Source of the DNA: a virus
IMG/VR virus record: IMGVR_UViG_3300046673_000071
Coordinates: 1-24,144 of that record
Strand: one strand, 5' to 3'
DNA length: 24,144 bases
A program made the position numbers and the translations under genes. This document shows, one piece after another, positions 4,468 to 12,237 of the stretch (position 1 is the first letter of the stretch; each line of letters opens with the position of its first letter). The notes below the pieces were generated by a model. That model was not told where the DNA came from and did no database searches. It worked only from the letters and a program-made list of their open reading frames with translations.

Positions 4468-6117
4468 ATGGGTAACGTATTGTTAGAAACCGCGTTAGAA
4501 TATTGCGATCTGGGATTTTCGGTCATACCTATCTGGGAAGGGCAAAAAAAACCCACTAAAATAAAAGAGTGGACTCCCTACCAGACAAAAAGAGCCGATA
4601 AAAACCAGATCACGCAATGGTGGACAAAATGGCCTAATGCTAACATTGGCCTTGTCACGGGAAAAGTATCAAATCTATTTGTTGCTGATCTTGACAGATA
4701 TAAGAAAAACTTTGATGATGAAATAGCATTACAATTCTTTCCTGACTCCCTTGTAACCGCAACATCACTTTCTCCCCAAAAAGGAGAGCACCTTTACTTT
4801 TCATATCCCGATAACTTCGACATAGGCGGTAGATCACATGGAGACATATCAATAGATTTTCGCTCAGAAGGTAATTACATTATTGCACCACCATCCATCA
4901 ACGGAAACGGAACCGCTTATCAATGGGTCAACTCAATTTTTGATACGCCGCTTGCCGCCGTCCCGACGCAATATCTTTTATATATAAATAAATACATATA
5001 TAGAGATGTAGACAATTCTAAAAATAATAGTCTACAAAGTCAACAAACGTCTACAAGTGACTACAACATGTTTCGGCAAGGAAATAGAGATCAAGACATT
5101 TTTCACATTGCAAATCAACTGGTAATTTCACGGACACCGGAACAAGAGATAAGACAAGTAGTCAGTATTCTTGCAAAAAACTGTAATCCACCTTTCCCAG
5201 AAAACGAAATTGAAACAAAAATTATGTCTGCTTTGAAGTTCGGAGAAAAGCGAGATCACACTTTAGCACAAGAAATTAAGGATTGGCTTTGTCCACAAAG
5301 CGGCACAATAAATCTACAAAGTGTCTATAATCATCTACAACTGACTACAAGACAGGATAAAAAGAACGCTTCTATCATTTTAAAGAGACTTTCTGAAGGG
5401 GAAGATCGTATTTTAGATAAAGAGCCGGGGGTTGTGGGGAATTATAAAATAATAAATAAAAGTTTAAAGAGGATTAACCTTGCAGACACGTCAGATTTAA
5501 TAGGAGACCTCCCGATTGATTTTCCCTTGGGAATAGAAAAGTTTATAAAGCCGATGCCGGGATGTGTTTATGTTATAGCTGGGGAAACAGACAGCGGAAA
5601 AAGTGCCTACTTAATAAATTTTGCCAAGAAAAATGTAGATCGCTATAAAGTTCATTATTTTAGCACAGAAATGGGAAAGGCTGAATTTTTAGATAGGACA
5701 ACCGATTTTTGGCCTGAAGCACCGACACACCCACATTTTAATTTTTACGAACATTACGAAGATTTCGAACAGGTTTTATTTCCTAATGATATTAATATTA
5801 TAGACTATCTTGAATTGTTCGAAGATTTTTATAGGATGGCTGGTCATATTAAGAAAATTGGAATGGCGTTGAAAAACGGTATTGCCTTTATTGCTTTACA
5901 GAAACCAAAAGGCAGAGATGAGGGTGAAGGCGGAGAAAGAACTAAGAATTTACCCAGATTATATTTATCTTTAAAACCTAACAATATAAAAATAACTAAA
6001 GCAAAGAATTGGAGAAACTCTAAAATTAATCCCAATAAATTAGAACAGGATTTCAAGTTGATTAATGGACTGAAGTTTATTGGTTCAGAAAAATGGGAAA
6101 GGAGAGATGACGAATGA
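4468..6117 (+). CDS. Bifunctional primase-polymerase / RecA-like ATPase (549 aa)
   Basis: A replication protein joining a primase-polymerase domain to an ATPase. N-terminus: GFSVIPI, KKP, WWTKWPNANIGLVTG, then VADLD with catalytic D74 and D76, GEHLYF, and FRSEGNYIIAPPS, the hallmarks of the Prim-Pol family. Residues of about 205-275 (FRQGNRDQDIFHIANQ onward) resemble the primase C-terminal PriCT region. A Walker A, GETDSGKS, starts at residue 372 and a Walker B-like INIID ends near 446, giving a DnaB/RecA-like motor. The start at 4468 follows the leader-peptide stop by two bases; longer readings would begin inside the hairpin of unit B. The 4-nt overlap with the next gene implies co-translation. 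Confidence 0.85.
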   Translation: MGNVLLETALEYCDLGFSVIPIWEGQKKPTKIKEWTPYQTKRADKNQITQWWTKWPNANIGLVTGKVSNLFVADLDRYKKNFDDEIALQFFPDSLVTATSLSPQKGEHLYFSYPDNFDIGGRSHGDISIDFRSEGNYIIAPPSINGNGTAYQWVNSIFDTPLAAVPTQYLLYINKYIYRDVDNSKNNSLQSQQTSTSDYNMFRQGNRDQDIFHIANQLVISRTPEQEIRQVVSILAKNCNPPFPENEIETKIMSALKFGEKRDHTLAQEIKDWLCPQSGTINLQSVYNHLQLTTRQDKKNASIILKRLSEGEDRILDKEPGVVGNYKIINKSLKRINLADTSDLIGDLPIDFPLGIEKFIKPMPGCVYVIAGETDSGKSAYLINFAKKNVDRYKVHYFSTEMGKAEFLDRTTDFWPEAPTHPHFNFYEHYEDFEQVLFPNDINIIDYLELFEDFYRMAGHIKKIGMALKNGIAFIALQKPKGRDEGEGGERTKNLPRLYLSLKPNNIKITKAKNWRNSKINPNKLEQDFKLINGLKFIGSEKWERRDDE

Positions 6118-6575
6118 TTATATATTTTATAGAAGAAGAAATGCCGGAAGGTAAAACACGAGCCATAAAAATAGGGCAAACAAGTAACATAGCAAATCGG
6201 TTGGTGTCATTACAAAACGGAAATGCAAGGAAATTAAACATAATCCATACTTTTGAGGTTGAGGATGAAAAAGCAAATCAAGTGGAACAACACCTTCATC
6301 ATTGTTTTAGAAATAGAAGAATGAAAGGAGAATGGTTTGCCGCTTGTCCATATCTTTATGACTATATTAAAACCATTAAAGAAAAAGGATATTGGACTGA
6401 TTTTGATGGTGCTTTAAAAGAAGAAACAGAGGCTTACAAATTTAATGAGTTATATAATCAGATCTTTAAATTTATTTCCGAAACTAAGGTTTATGGCGAT
6501 ATTAGATGTATTAAAGCATTAGCTAATGATCTTGAGGAATTATTAAGTTATGTCAAAACAGGGCGCACGAATTAA
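6114..6575 (+). CDS. T5orf172-type GIY-YIG-like protein (153 aa)
   Basis: IYFIEEE, then AIKIGQTSNIANRLVSLQNG, LNIIHTFEV, EQHLHHCFRNRRMKGEWF and a C-terminal helical region. This order matches the T5orf172 / MUG113 branch of the GIY-YIG nuclease superfamily (Y-x-I start, IKIG.T..I..RL..LQ, H..F...R..GEWF). The GIY-YIG pair is reduced to YFIE and IKIG, as is usual in this branch. Possible roles are nicking, DNA processing or mobile-element activity. Its ATGA overlap with the primase puts it in the replication operon. The nuclease activity is inferred from the family. Confidence 0.75.
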   Translation: MIIYFIEEEMPEGKTRAIKIGQTSNIANRLVSLQNGNARKLNIIHTFEVEDEKANQVEQHLHHCFRNRRMKGEWFAACPYLYDYIKTIKEKGYWTDFDGALKEETEAYKFNELYNQIFKFISETKVYGDIRCIKALANDLEELLSYVKTGRTN

Positions 6576-6792
6576 GGCGGTTTGGAAGGGGATGTTTAAT
6601 TATAATAGGGAACTTTATATTCTTTATTGTAATGCTTATTCAAAACGTCAAGCGTGGGTATGTTTCTGTCATAGATTGGCTGATAAACACGGAGTGCGCC
6701 CCCAAGTTGTTATGAATTATTTTAACGGGCAAAGGGACAATTACGAAATAACTATTGAAACCGAATATAAGGAGATAGAAGAAAATGGATAG
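6550..6792 (+). CDS. Hypothetical protein (80 aa)
   Basis: Overlaps the previous gene by 26 nt. The product starts MSKQGARIKAVWKGMFNYNR and is rich in aromatic and basic residues (ELYILYCNAYSKRQAW, CFCHRLADKHGV), followed by PQVVMNYFNGQRDNYEITIE. The middle could be a small helix-turn-helix, because KRQAWVCFCHRLADKHGVRP has a helix-turn-helix-like rhythm. I do not recognise a family. The following gene starts inside its last codons (8-nt overlap). Confidence 0.6.
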   Translation: MSKQGARIKAVWKGMFNYNRELYILYCNAYSKRQAWVCFCHRLADKHGVRPQVVMNYFNGQRDNYEITIETEYKEIEENG

Positions 6793-7068
6793 CATAAGAA
6801 CTGGCAATAAAAACGGGGTTTTGTTGGAGGAATATAAAGGGACGTAATCGAAGCATTAAGAGCGGGTGATGATAAACTTTTCCCGGTTTGGGCGAAGTAT
6901 CAAAAAGGACGCGATGAATTTCAAGATAAAAGCTGGCCGGTTAAAGTTGTGTTAGGAGATAAGGACGCCGCCATAGACGCATTGAAAAGATTATTACTTG
7001 AGCTTGATCCGTCTTTGGGTAAAAAGCGAATGTCCCTGTTGACGATGTTCCGTGGTGAAGGTGTATGA
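6785..7068 (+). pseudogene. Small phage gene split by a frameshift
   Basis: Frame 1 starts at ATG 6785 (MDSIRTGNKNGVLLEEYKGT) and stops at 6845-6847. In the -1 frame, coding continues without a start codon (DVIEALRAGDDKLFPVWAKY onward) to TGA 7066-7068, which overlaps the next gene by ATGA. The second part has normal coding character and keeps the operon overlap, so one gene of about 94 residues was probably broken near AAAGGGACG. Causes could be a true frameshift, a sequencing error or programmed slippage; the heptamer is not in the classical -1 register. No family is recognised. Confidence 0.5.
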
Positions 7069-7313
7069 GCGAATGTAATTGTAATTGGTGTAAAAGATAT
7101 AAGCAATTTAAGAGAGTTATAGAGAACCCAAAGCTAACTCCCTTTGAGCGAAAGTTTATCGACAAGCTATTTGATGATTTAAATCACGTTGAGGCAGATT
7201 TGAATTATAAAGAATGTATCCTTGAGGGAGATTGGCCATCAGCGGTCGAGCAACTAGAACTTGCATTAGAGAGAGCAAAAAACAAAAGAGCAGCAGACCG
7301 TAATGGACTTTAA
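7065..7313 (+). CDS. Cys-containing hypothetical protein (82 aa)
   Basis: Begins MSECNCNWCKRYKQFKRVIE. The three Cys (C-N-C-N-W-C) could hold a metal but no second Cys/His cluster follows, so a standard zinc finger is unlikely unless it dimerises. The rest is helical and charged (FIDKLFDDLNHVEADLN) and ends with a basic tail. The start overlaps the stop of the broken gene upstream, and 29 nt follow before the next start. Short proteins of this style are frequent in phage early operons; the function is unknown. Confidence 0.65.
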   Translation: MSECNCNWCKRYKQFKRVIENPKLTPFERKFIDKLFDDLNHVEADLNYKECILEGDWPSAVEQLELALERAKNKRAADRNGL

Positions 7314-7345
7314 ATGACTAAATCACAGGAAGGAGGGGAAACGTT

Positions 7346-7612
7346 ATGAGTAAAGAGCTGGAAAAAATATCAAATAAAGACCTTGTAAGGCACTTAATGT
7401 CAGAATCTTGGGTATCGGGTAGCAACGATACTGATTATGACTCTATATATGAGCCAGTCTTGCTACTCCGCCTTGAACAAGGGGAGGAGGCGATTGAGTT
7501 AGTGGAGAAATTAATCAAAGACAGGCCACAGAATAGCAGAAACGAACGAATTGAGTTATTAAATTGTTCGCTGGATAAGTACGAAAACTACAAGGAAGGT
7601 CGTAAGCTATGA
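7346..7612 (+). CDS. Acidic helical hypothetical protein (88 aa)
   Basis: A very strong ribosome site (AAGGAGG) precedes ATG 7346. The product is an acidic, all-helical protein (MSKELEKISNKDLVRHLMSE and later EEAIELVEKLIKDRP). No Cys, membrane segment or known motif is visible. It overlaps the following gene by 4 nt. It belongs to the run of small early genes between the replication and packaging sets. Confidence 0.65.
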   Translation: MSKELEKISNKDLVRHLMSESWVSGSNDTDYDSIYEPVLLLRLEQGEEAIELVEKLIKDRPQNSRNERIELLNCSLDKYENYKEGRKL

Positions 7613-7812
7613 GTGTAACTTATAAAATAACTCAGGTAGTTAAAACAGCCTATAAAAAGAGAATGGAAGTGATATACGAAAGTCCTGTTGAACGCATGGC
7701 AATGACCGAATACATGCGGTTAATTGTAGAAAACCCTGATGAATATTTTGAGTTATTAGAGACATCATATACGGAAAACGCCTTAGAGTGGACAGGTAAA
7801 ACTGACGGTTAA
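7609..7812 (+). CDS. Hypothetical protein (67 aa)
   Basis: The start overlaps the previous stop (ATGA). The product begins MSVTYKITQVVKTAYKKRME: a basic N-terminal strand/helix, then an acidic C-terminal half (VENPDEYFELLETSYTENAL). No recognised domain. The overlap and size suggest co-translation with the 88-aa protein, and the two could form a complex, but this is only inferred from their arrangement. Confidence 0.6.
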   Translation: MSVTYKITQVVKTAYKKRMEVIYESPVERMAMTEYMRLIVENPDEYFELLETSYTENALEWTGKTDG

Positions 7813-7827
7813 TTTTAGGGGACAGAA

Positions 7828-8022
7828 ATGAACAAATCAGGCAAGAGCGCAGGCGATGACAGACTGCCGATGGAGAAGTTAAACCGCAGTAAGGTAGAGG
7901 GGTTTACTAAGTATTTCAAGCAAAGGTATTTATATTTCTATGATATATTCGGAGTGCCCTTCTCCGTTGAAGCGGCAAAGCGGGAATTTAAGAAAGTGGA
8001 AGAACTGTTTTGGAATGGGTAA
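7828..8022 (+). CDS. Hypothetical protein (64 aa)
   Basis: ATG 7828 after AGGGGACA. The product begins MNKSGKSAGDDRLPMEKLNR and continues with an aromatic-rich helix (YFKQRYLYFYDIFG) and a basic amphipathic helix. No domain is recognised. It is followed by a 41-nt gap with an AT-rich stretch and AGGAG before the zinc-ribbon gene. Confidence 0.55.
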   Translation: MNKSGKSAGDDRLPMEKLNRSKVEGFTKYFKQRYLYFYDIFGVPFSVEAAKREFKKVEELFWNG

Positions 8023-8063
8023 AAAAAGTTTGCAATTTAATTTTTTAGGAGTAAAATAAATTT

Positions 8064-8414
8064 ATGTCAGTAATAATTACAGTGATAGGATATCGCTGCT
8101 ACCGATGTAATCACGAATGGGTACCGGCGAAGCTAATTCATGCGCCATGCAAAGACCCCGCAATGCCGATCTGCTGCCCAAAATGTAAGAGTCCGTTTTG
8201 GGCTCGCCCCCGCGTACAAGACATTATCAAAATAATTCATTCAGGAATATTCTCTTCATTACCGAGTTTAATGCCTTTAACTCTCTTTGTGAAGTCTCAC
8301 GTTAAAGCTGGGGCTGATACGGCGAAGATCCTGGATATAATTTACAGCATACCAAAGCCGCCGCCGGTGAATATAAAATTATGGCTGGAGGAAAAGTTTG
8401 AGAAGGAGTCTTGA
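8064..8414 (+). CDS. Zinc-ribbon protein (116 aa)
   Basis: An N-terminal zinc ribbon: YRCYRCNHEWVP (first CxxC) and CCPKCKSPFWARPR (second CxxC, residues about 33-48). This arrangement is common in small phage and bacterial zinc-ribbon proteins that bind nucleic acid or act as partners of other proteins. The remainder is a hydrophobic, Pro-containing helical region without a clear membrane topology. The AGGAG site is about 12 bases from ATG 8064, which is rather long. Part of a three-gene zinc-binding cluster just upstream of the terminase genes. Confidence 0.65.
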   Translation: MSVIITVIGYRCYRCNHEWVPAKLIHAPCKDPAMPICCPKCKSPFWARPRVQDIIKIIHSGIFSSLPSLMPLTLFVKSHVKAGADTAKILDIIYSIPKPPPVNIKLWLEEKFEKES

Positions 8415-8415
8415 T

Positions 8416-9063
8416 ATGTACACTAAATTTCAAACAATGGAAGAGATTAAAGAATACTTCAACCACGAAAAAATAACCTGCCTTTTATGTTACAGAGAAT
8501 TCAGGGGATTATATACACATATAGTAAGGGTCCATAAAATGAGCCCTTTTGATTATAAAATTAAATATGGCATACCTTTAGGAATGGGGCTAGTTGGGGC
8601 AGAGACAAAAACGCTTATGCAGAAAAACGGTAATAATATTTATAATATGTATAAAGAGAAAGTTATTTATACTTTAAAAAAAGCGATAAAGAAATCAAGG
8701 TATGCGAATAAAACCCCTTTGTTTGGTTTAATGCCTGCGTTAAAAAAACAGCACGAAGAAACAGGTAGGCGCTGCGGGAAAAGACTTGGAAATTTTATGA
8801 AGAATAAAAAAGGGGAAACAACTCATACGGCGTGCGCTGGTTGTGGAGATGATATTATAGTAAAAGCAATAGCGCTTTTTGTAAAAAGAAAATTATACTG
8901 TAAAAAATGCAGGGCTGATAGAGAAAAAAATTGGCGGACAACTTCTCCAAAAAGGAAAGAATATCAGAAGGCAAGAAATTTTATGAAGTTCAAAAATGAT
9001 TATTCTCTTATGGATGCGTATAGAGAAAAATATAAAAATGTAGGAACCGGCAAGGAGGCATGA
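8416..9063 (+). CDS. Ros/MucR-like zinc-finger regulator (216 aa)
   Basis: ATG 8416 follows AAGGAG. The segment ITCLLCYREFRGLYTHIVRV ending in HKMSPFDYKIKYGIPLGMGL matches the Ros/MucR zinc-finger pattern: C-x2-C, a finger helix ending with two His, then a Y..K/R..G..P motif. A second Cys cluster, CAGCGDD and YCKKCRADREK, near residues 137-175 forms another zinc module. The tail is very basic (NWRTTSPKRKEYQKARNF), so DNA binding is likely. In phages such proteins lie near terminase or HNH genes and may be late-gene regulators or nuclease-derived. The function is inferred. Confidence 0.6.
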   Translation: MYTKFQTMEEIKEYFNHEKITCLLCYREFRGLYTHIVRVHKMSPFDYKIKYGIPLGMGLVGAETKTLMQKNGNNIYNMYKEKVIYTLKKAIKKSRYANKTPLFGLMPALKKQHEETGRRCGKRLGNFMKNKKGETTHTACAGCGDDIIVKAIALFVKRKLYCKKCRADREKNWRTTSPKRKEYQKARNFMKFKNDYSLMDAYREKYKNVGTGKEA

Positions 9064-9302
9064 TGTATAAAGAAGGAGGCCAATGTCCATTATGTGGGCA
9101 GGATGGATTGCGTAGAAAGGTAGTAACAGAGACCTTTGAATATAAGGGGAACAAATTACATTATCCTAATTATGTTATTTATGAATGTCCGTCGTGCAAT
9201 GAAGCAGTTGTTGATAAACAATCAATGAAGGAATCAGGGCGTGCTATTCGTGATTTTTATCGACAAGTTGACGGACTACTAAGTGCAGCATGGGCGCCTT
9301 AA
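9060..9302 (+). CDS. MqsA/YgiT-type zinc-finger protein (80 aa)
   Basis: Residues 9-12 CPLC and later YECPSCNEAVVD form a four-Cys zinc module. The surrounding pattern (ETFEYKGNKLHYPNYVIYEC, then IRDFYRQVDGLL) matches MqsA/YgiT-type N-terminal zinc domains. In MqsA antitoxins this domain is followed by a helix-turn-helix that is absent here, and no toxin gene is adjacent, so it is not a standard toxin-antitoxin pair. The start overlaps the preceding stop. It lies just before the small terminase gene. Confidence 0.6.
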   Translation: MMYKEGGQCPLCGQDGLRRKVVTETFEYKGNKLHYPNYVIYECPSCNEAVVDKQSMKESGRAIRDFYRQVDGLLSAAWAP

Positions 9303-9926
9303 ATGACCAAAGCAGTAAAGAAATCACAAAATCAACAAAAAGGAAAATCCAAGAGAAAAGCTAAATCTTCCGCCATAAATGGGTTAAAAGGTGGTCGTCC
9401 CGTTTTATTTAAAACAGTGCGTGAGCTTCAAGAGAAAATTGATGAATATTTTGATTCCTGTTGGATTGACAAGGTTGTTGAAGTTACTGATAAAGAAGGC
9501 AATGTTACGGCGACTAATAGTCGGTACCAGAATCAGCCATATACTATGATGGGGTTAGCCTTAACTCTTAATATGAGCAGAGAAACTTTATGTCAGTATA
9601 GTAAAAAAGATAGGTTTTCGGACGCTATAAAAAAGGCGCGGCGAAAAGTTGAAATGAATGTTGAGGAATATTTATTAGCAGGTAAGAACGCGGGCGGTCC
9701 TATCTTTTGGCTAAAGAATAATGCAGAGACGCCTTATCGTGATAAACATGAGGTTGAGCAGTACGGCCCTAATGGCCAGCCTTTGGAGGGTAATACGGTT
9801 AATATCAATATCACACCCATGGAGCTGGCGGTAAAGATCGCCTATGCTCTACGGCACCGAGACGATAAACAAGATCTGAAACAAATAGAAGTGACTGCTG
9901 GGGAAAATGAAACACAACGAGATTAG
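9303..9926 (+). CDS. terS: Terminase small subunit (207 aa)
   Basis: DNA-recognition subunit of the packaging motor. A basic N-terminal tail (KGKSKRKAKSS) is followed by GGRPVLF, an oligomerising helical region, and a helix-turn-helix at residues of about 80-100 (YTMMGLALTLNMSRETLCQY). Then AGKNAGGPIFWLKNNAETPY, a conserved segment of these small terminases, comes before a C-terminal tail. It starts one codon after the MqsA-like gene and overlaps the large terminase gene by 20 nt, which supports the assignment. It binds the packaging site and loads the large subunit. Confidence 0.85.
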   Translation: MTKAVKKSQNQQKGKSKRKAKSSAINGLKGGRPVLFKTVRELQEKIDEYFDSCWIDKVVEVTDKEGNVTATNSRYQNQPYTMMGLALTLNMSRETLCQYSKKDRFSDAIKKARRKVEMNVEEYLLAGKNAGGPIFWLKNNAETPYRDKHEVEQYGPNGQPLEGNTVNINITPMELAVKIAYALRHRDDKQDLKQIEVTAGENETQRD

Positions 9927-11442
9927 TGCTTTAACTAGATTAATAAACCAATTACCGGAAGCAGAGAGGCAAAGCCTAGCTAAGACGGTGGTTCCCAACC
10001 TCCCGATATGGACGCCACTTCCCGGGCCGCAAGAGGACGCCTATAATTGCAAGGCGGATATTCTTTATTACGGCGGCGCTGCCGGCGGCGGAAAGACGGA
10101 TTTGCTTCTTGGAGTGGCTTTAAACCAATCATGGAAGTCAATAATCTTCCGGCGCCAAGCAACGCAACTTTTAGGTATTCAAAACAGGCTTTTGGATGAT
10201 ATTCTTAAATCCCGTAAAAGCTGGAACGGACAGGACGATATATTACGATTTCCAGATACCAGGCAGATTGAGTTTGGGAGCTGTAATGTTATTGGGGATG
10301 AAATAAAATATCAGGGGCGCCCGCATGACTTTATCGGATTTGATGAAATTCCTCATTTTGCTGAATCACAATTCAGGTTTCTTATTGGGTGGTTGCGTAC
10401 CACGATACAAGGTTTGAGGTGCAGGGTAATATGTTCTGGCAATCCTCCAACAGACCCGGAAGGAGAATGGATTGTTAAGTATTGGGCTCCATGGCTAGAT
10501 CCTATTCATCCTTTCCCGGCGGAACCCGGAGAATTGCGCTGGTACGCGATGATTGACAGCGTAGATACACCGGTCGAAAGCGGCAGCCCGTTTTTTCACA
10601 AAGGCGAGCTAATTAAACCTCAAAGCAGAACCTTTATCCCCTCCCGTGTTGAAGATAATCCTTTCTTAATGTCAACGGGCTATCAGGCACAACTTCAATC
10701 CCTGCCCGAACCGCTACGCTCTCAAATGCTAAAGGGAGATTTCAGCGCCGGGAAGTCTGATAATGTGTTTCAGGTTATCCCTACTGGCTGGGTAGAGCAG
10801 GCGATGGCTAGGTGGAAACCGGAAGGTCAGACCGGTCCCATGGATTCCCTTGGCGTTGACGTGGCGCGCGGCGGTGCTGATAAGACGCAATTAGCTCCCA
10901 GGTACGGCACATGGTTTGATCATGTTAAATCCTTTCCTGGGTCAGACACGCCAAATGGACAGATTGTCGCTGGATTGATTGTCGCGGAGCTTCGGGACGC
11001 GGCGCCTATTCATATCGATATTGGTGGCGTAGGCGGCAGCCCTTACGACTTTTTAAAAGAGAATGGCGTGCAGGTCGAGGGAATTAACAACGCCGAAACA
11101 GACCGGTCAAAGGACCAGTTTGATAAGGCAAGCGGCCAGATGAAGTTTCGCAACAACAGATCGTTTTTGATGTGGCGCTTTCGTGAGGCATTGGAGCCGG
11201 TGAAGGGTGAGAACTTGGCATTGCCGCCGGATAGTGAGTTAAAAGCCGACTTATGCGCGCCGCGGTGGAAGCTGACGGCCAGCGGTATCCTGATTGAAAG
11301 CAAGGACGAGATAAAGAAACGGATCGGCCGGAGCCCGGATAAAGGCGACGCAGTTATTCTGGCGTCTATTGCCACGGTCAAGTTAAAACAACAGCACAAA
11401 AAGGATTTCCGCCGGAGCGGTGGAACTTGGAGGAGCAGATAA
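9907..11442 (+). CDS. terL: Terminase large subunit (511 aa)
   Basis: ATPase-nuclease that packages DNA into the prohead. The Walker A motif GGAAGGGKTD begins at residue 56 and the Walker B FIGFDE ends at 147 with the catalytic Glu. A coupling motif SGNPP follows. The RNase H-like nuclease domain has an acidic residue at D318 in LGVDVARGG, HIDIGGVGGSPYDFL and a final KGDAVIL. The length is usual for the family. The start lies inside the small-subunit gene. It packages into the shell formed by the portal and the intron-bearing capsid gene further right. Confidence 0.95.
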   Translation: MKHNEISALTRLINQLPEAERQSLAKTVVPNLPIWTPLPGPQEDAYNCKADILYYGGAAGGGKTDLLLGVALNQSWKSIIFRRQATQLLGIQNRLLDDILKSRKSWNGQDDILRFPDTRQIEFGSCNVIGDEIKYQGRPHDFIGFDEIPHFAESQFRFLIGWLRTTIQGLRCRVICSGNPPTDPEGEWIVKYWAPWLDPIHPFPAEPGELRWYAMIDSVDTPVESGSPFFHKGELIKPQSRTFIPSRVEDNPFLMSTGYQAQLQSLPEPLRSQMLKGDFSAGKSDNVFQVIPTGWVEQAMARWKPEGQTGPMDSLGVDVARGGADKTQLAPRYGTWFDHVKSFPGSDTPNGQIVAGLIVAELRDAAPIHIDIGGVGGSPYDFLKENGVQVEGINNAETDRSKDQFDKASGQMKFRNNRSFLMWRFREALEPVKGENLALPPDSELKADLCAPRWKLTASGILIESKDEIKKRIGRSPDKGDAVILASIATVKLKQQHKKDFRRSGGTWRSR

Positions 11443-11561
11443 TGAAACGGATATTTGCATTATTATTGTTGATTGTGGTACTAACGGCGGCAGGAGATAT
11501 AACGATTTGCCATACAGATTGCGACGATGAAGGCAAGCACTGCACGACAATTTGCTTTTAG
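11442..11561 (+). CDS. Short secreted Cys-rich peptide (39 aa)
   Basis: The ATG overlaps the terminase stop (TAATG) with GGAGG upstream. The N-terminus MKRIFALLLLIVVLTAAG is a signal peptide or membrane anchor. The mature part (CHTDCDDEGKHCTTIC) has four Cys in 16 residues, suggesting disulfide bonds or metal binding outside the cytoplasm. There is no lipobox Cys directly after the hydrophobic core. The function is unknown; small exported phage peptides often act in lysis timing or superinfection exclusion. Confidence 0.55.
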   Translation: MKRIFALLLLIVVLTAAGDITICHTDCDDEGKHCTTICF

Positions 11562-11570
11562 GAGGTCAAG

Positions 11571-11837
11571 ATGAGTTCAATAAGAAAGCGTTATAGAATA
11601 ACACCTGAAGAGGAAGATAAGATTACGAAGATTGTGGAAGCTGAATTCAGGGGCATGTTTGAAGCCACAGTAAAACAAAACGCCGTCACGCTTACAGAGA
11701 GGATATTGGCTACTGACGTGAATTCGGACGATACATTCACTATCGACTATCGCCAGTTAATCTCCGCTGGAGTCTTACTTTCCAAGATTGGGAACATTTG
11801 CACCGTAAGACATATCGTGAAAAAGAGGAAGAAATGA
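11571..11837 (+). CDS. Hypothetical protein (88 aa)
   Basis: A perfect AGGAGGT ribosome site precedes ATG 11571. The product begins MSSIRKRYRITPEEEDKITK with a helical, charged N-terminal half, and ends with a very basic tail (RHIVKKRKK). A Leu/Ile-rich middle (QLISAGVLLSKIGNI) may pack as a helix. No domain is recognised. The 4-nt overlap with the next gene implies coupling. Confidence 0.65.
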   Translation: MSSIRKRYRITPEEEDKITKIVEAEFRGMFEATVKQNAVTLTERILATDVNSDDTFTIDYRQLISAGVLLSKIGNICTVRHIVKKRKK

Positions 11838-12061
11838 AAATAGCGGGCGTACTGTTTGACGGAGCCTTGAAGAGCGACGACGGGAAAGAGAAGGTCTTTT
11901 TCGGCTTTTACTTTAAGAATGACAACGACGAGTATGAGCAGACCGGCTTCACCACTTCTATTGGCCAGCCTGCGGACAAATTCTTAAAGAACCTCAGACT
12001 ATTTGCCGAGAAGGTTGAAAAGGACTTCATAGCGAAAGGGTATATCAAGGTGGGACAATGA
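11834..12061 (+). CDS. Hypothetical protein (75 aa)
   Basis: The true start is ATG 11834 behind GAGGAAG, overlapping the previous stop (ATGA). A longer in-frame reading would intrude into the upstream gene. The product is a small beta-rich acidic protein (MKIAGVLFDGALKSDDGKEK, then VFFGFYFKNDNDEYEQTGF) with a helical C-terminus. The function is unknown. The next gene again overlaps by 4 nt. Confidence 0.6.
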   Translation: MKIAGVLFDGALKSDDGKEKVFFGFYFKNDNDEYEQTGFTTSIGQPADKFLKNLRLFAEKVEKDFIAKGYIKVGQ

Positions 12062-12237
12062 ACGATATCCGAACGCCACCGGCGACTGACGCTTACCGGA
12101 AAAACTTTGACAGGATATTTAAGAAAGAAGCGCCTTGTTTTTTTAATGAAAATCCGGGGATGTTTATCGTAAAGGCAATAGAAAGAAGCATTAAAAACAA
12201 TAAAAAACGGAGGACTCATGGACAGAATCAGCGTTAA
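12058..12237 (+). CDS. Small basic hypothetical protein (59 aa)
   Basis: Begins MNDIRTPPATDAYRKNFDRI and continues with EAPCFFNENPGMFIVKAIER and a basic tail (NNKKRRTHGQNQR). The start overlaps the previous stop by ATGA, and its last 20 nt overlap the start of the KTSC gene. The MND(I)RTPPATDAYRKNFD opening is one I associate with short uncharacterised phage proteins; no function is known to me. Confidence 0.55.
   Translation: MNDIRTPPATDAYRKNFDRIFKKEAPCFFNENPGMFIVKAIERSIKNNKKRRTHGQNQR

Noticed and set aside
9060-9302. MqsR/MqsA toxin-antitoxin system
   Set aside because: The zinc domain is present but the antitoxin helix-turn-helix and any toxin gene are missing.
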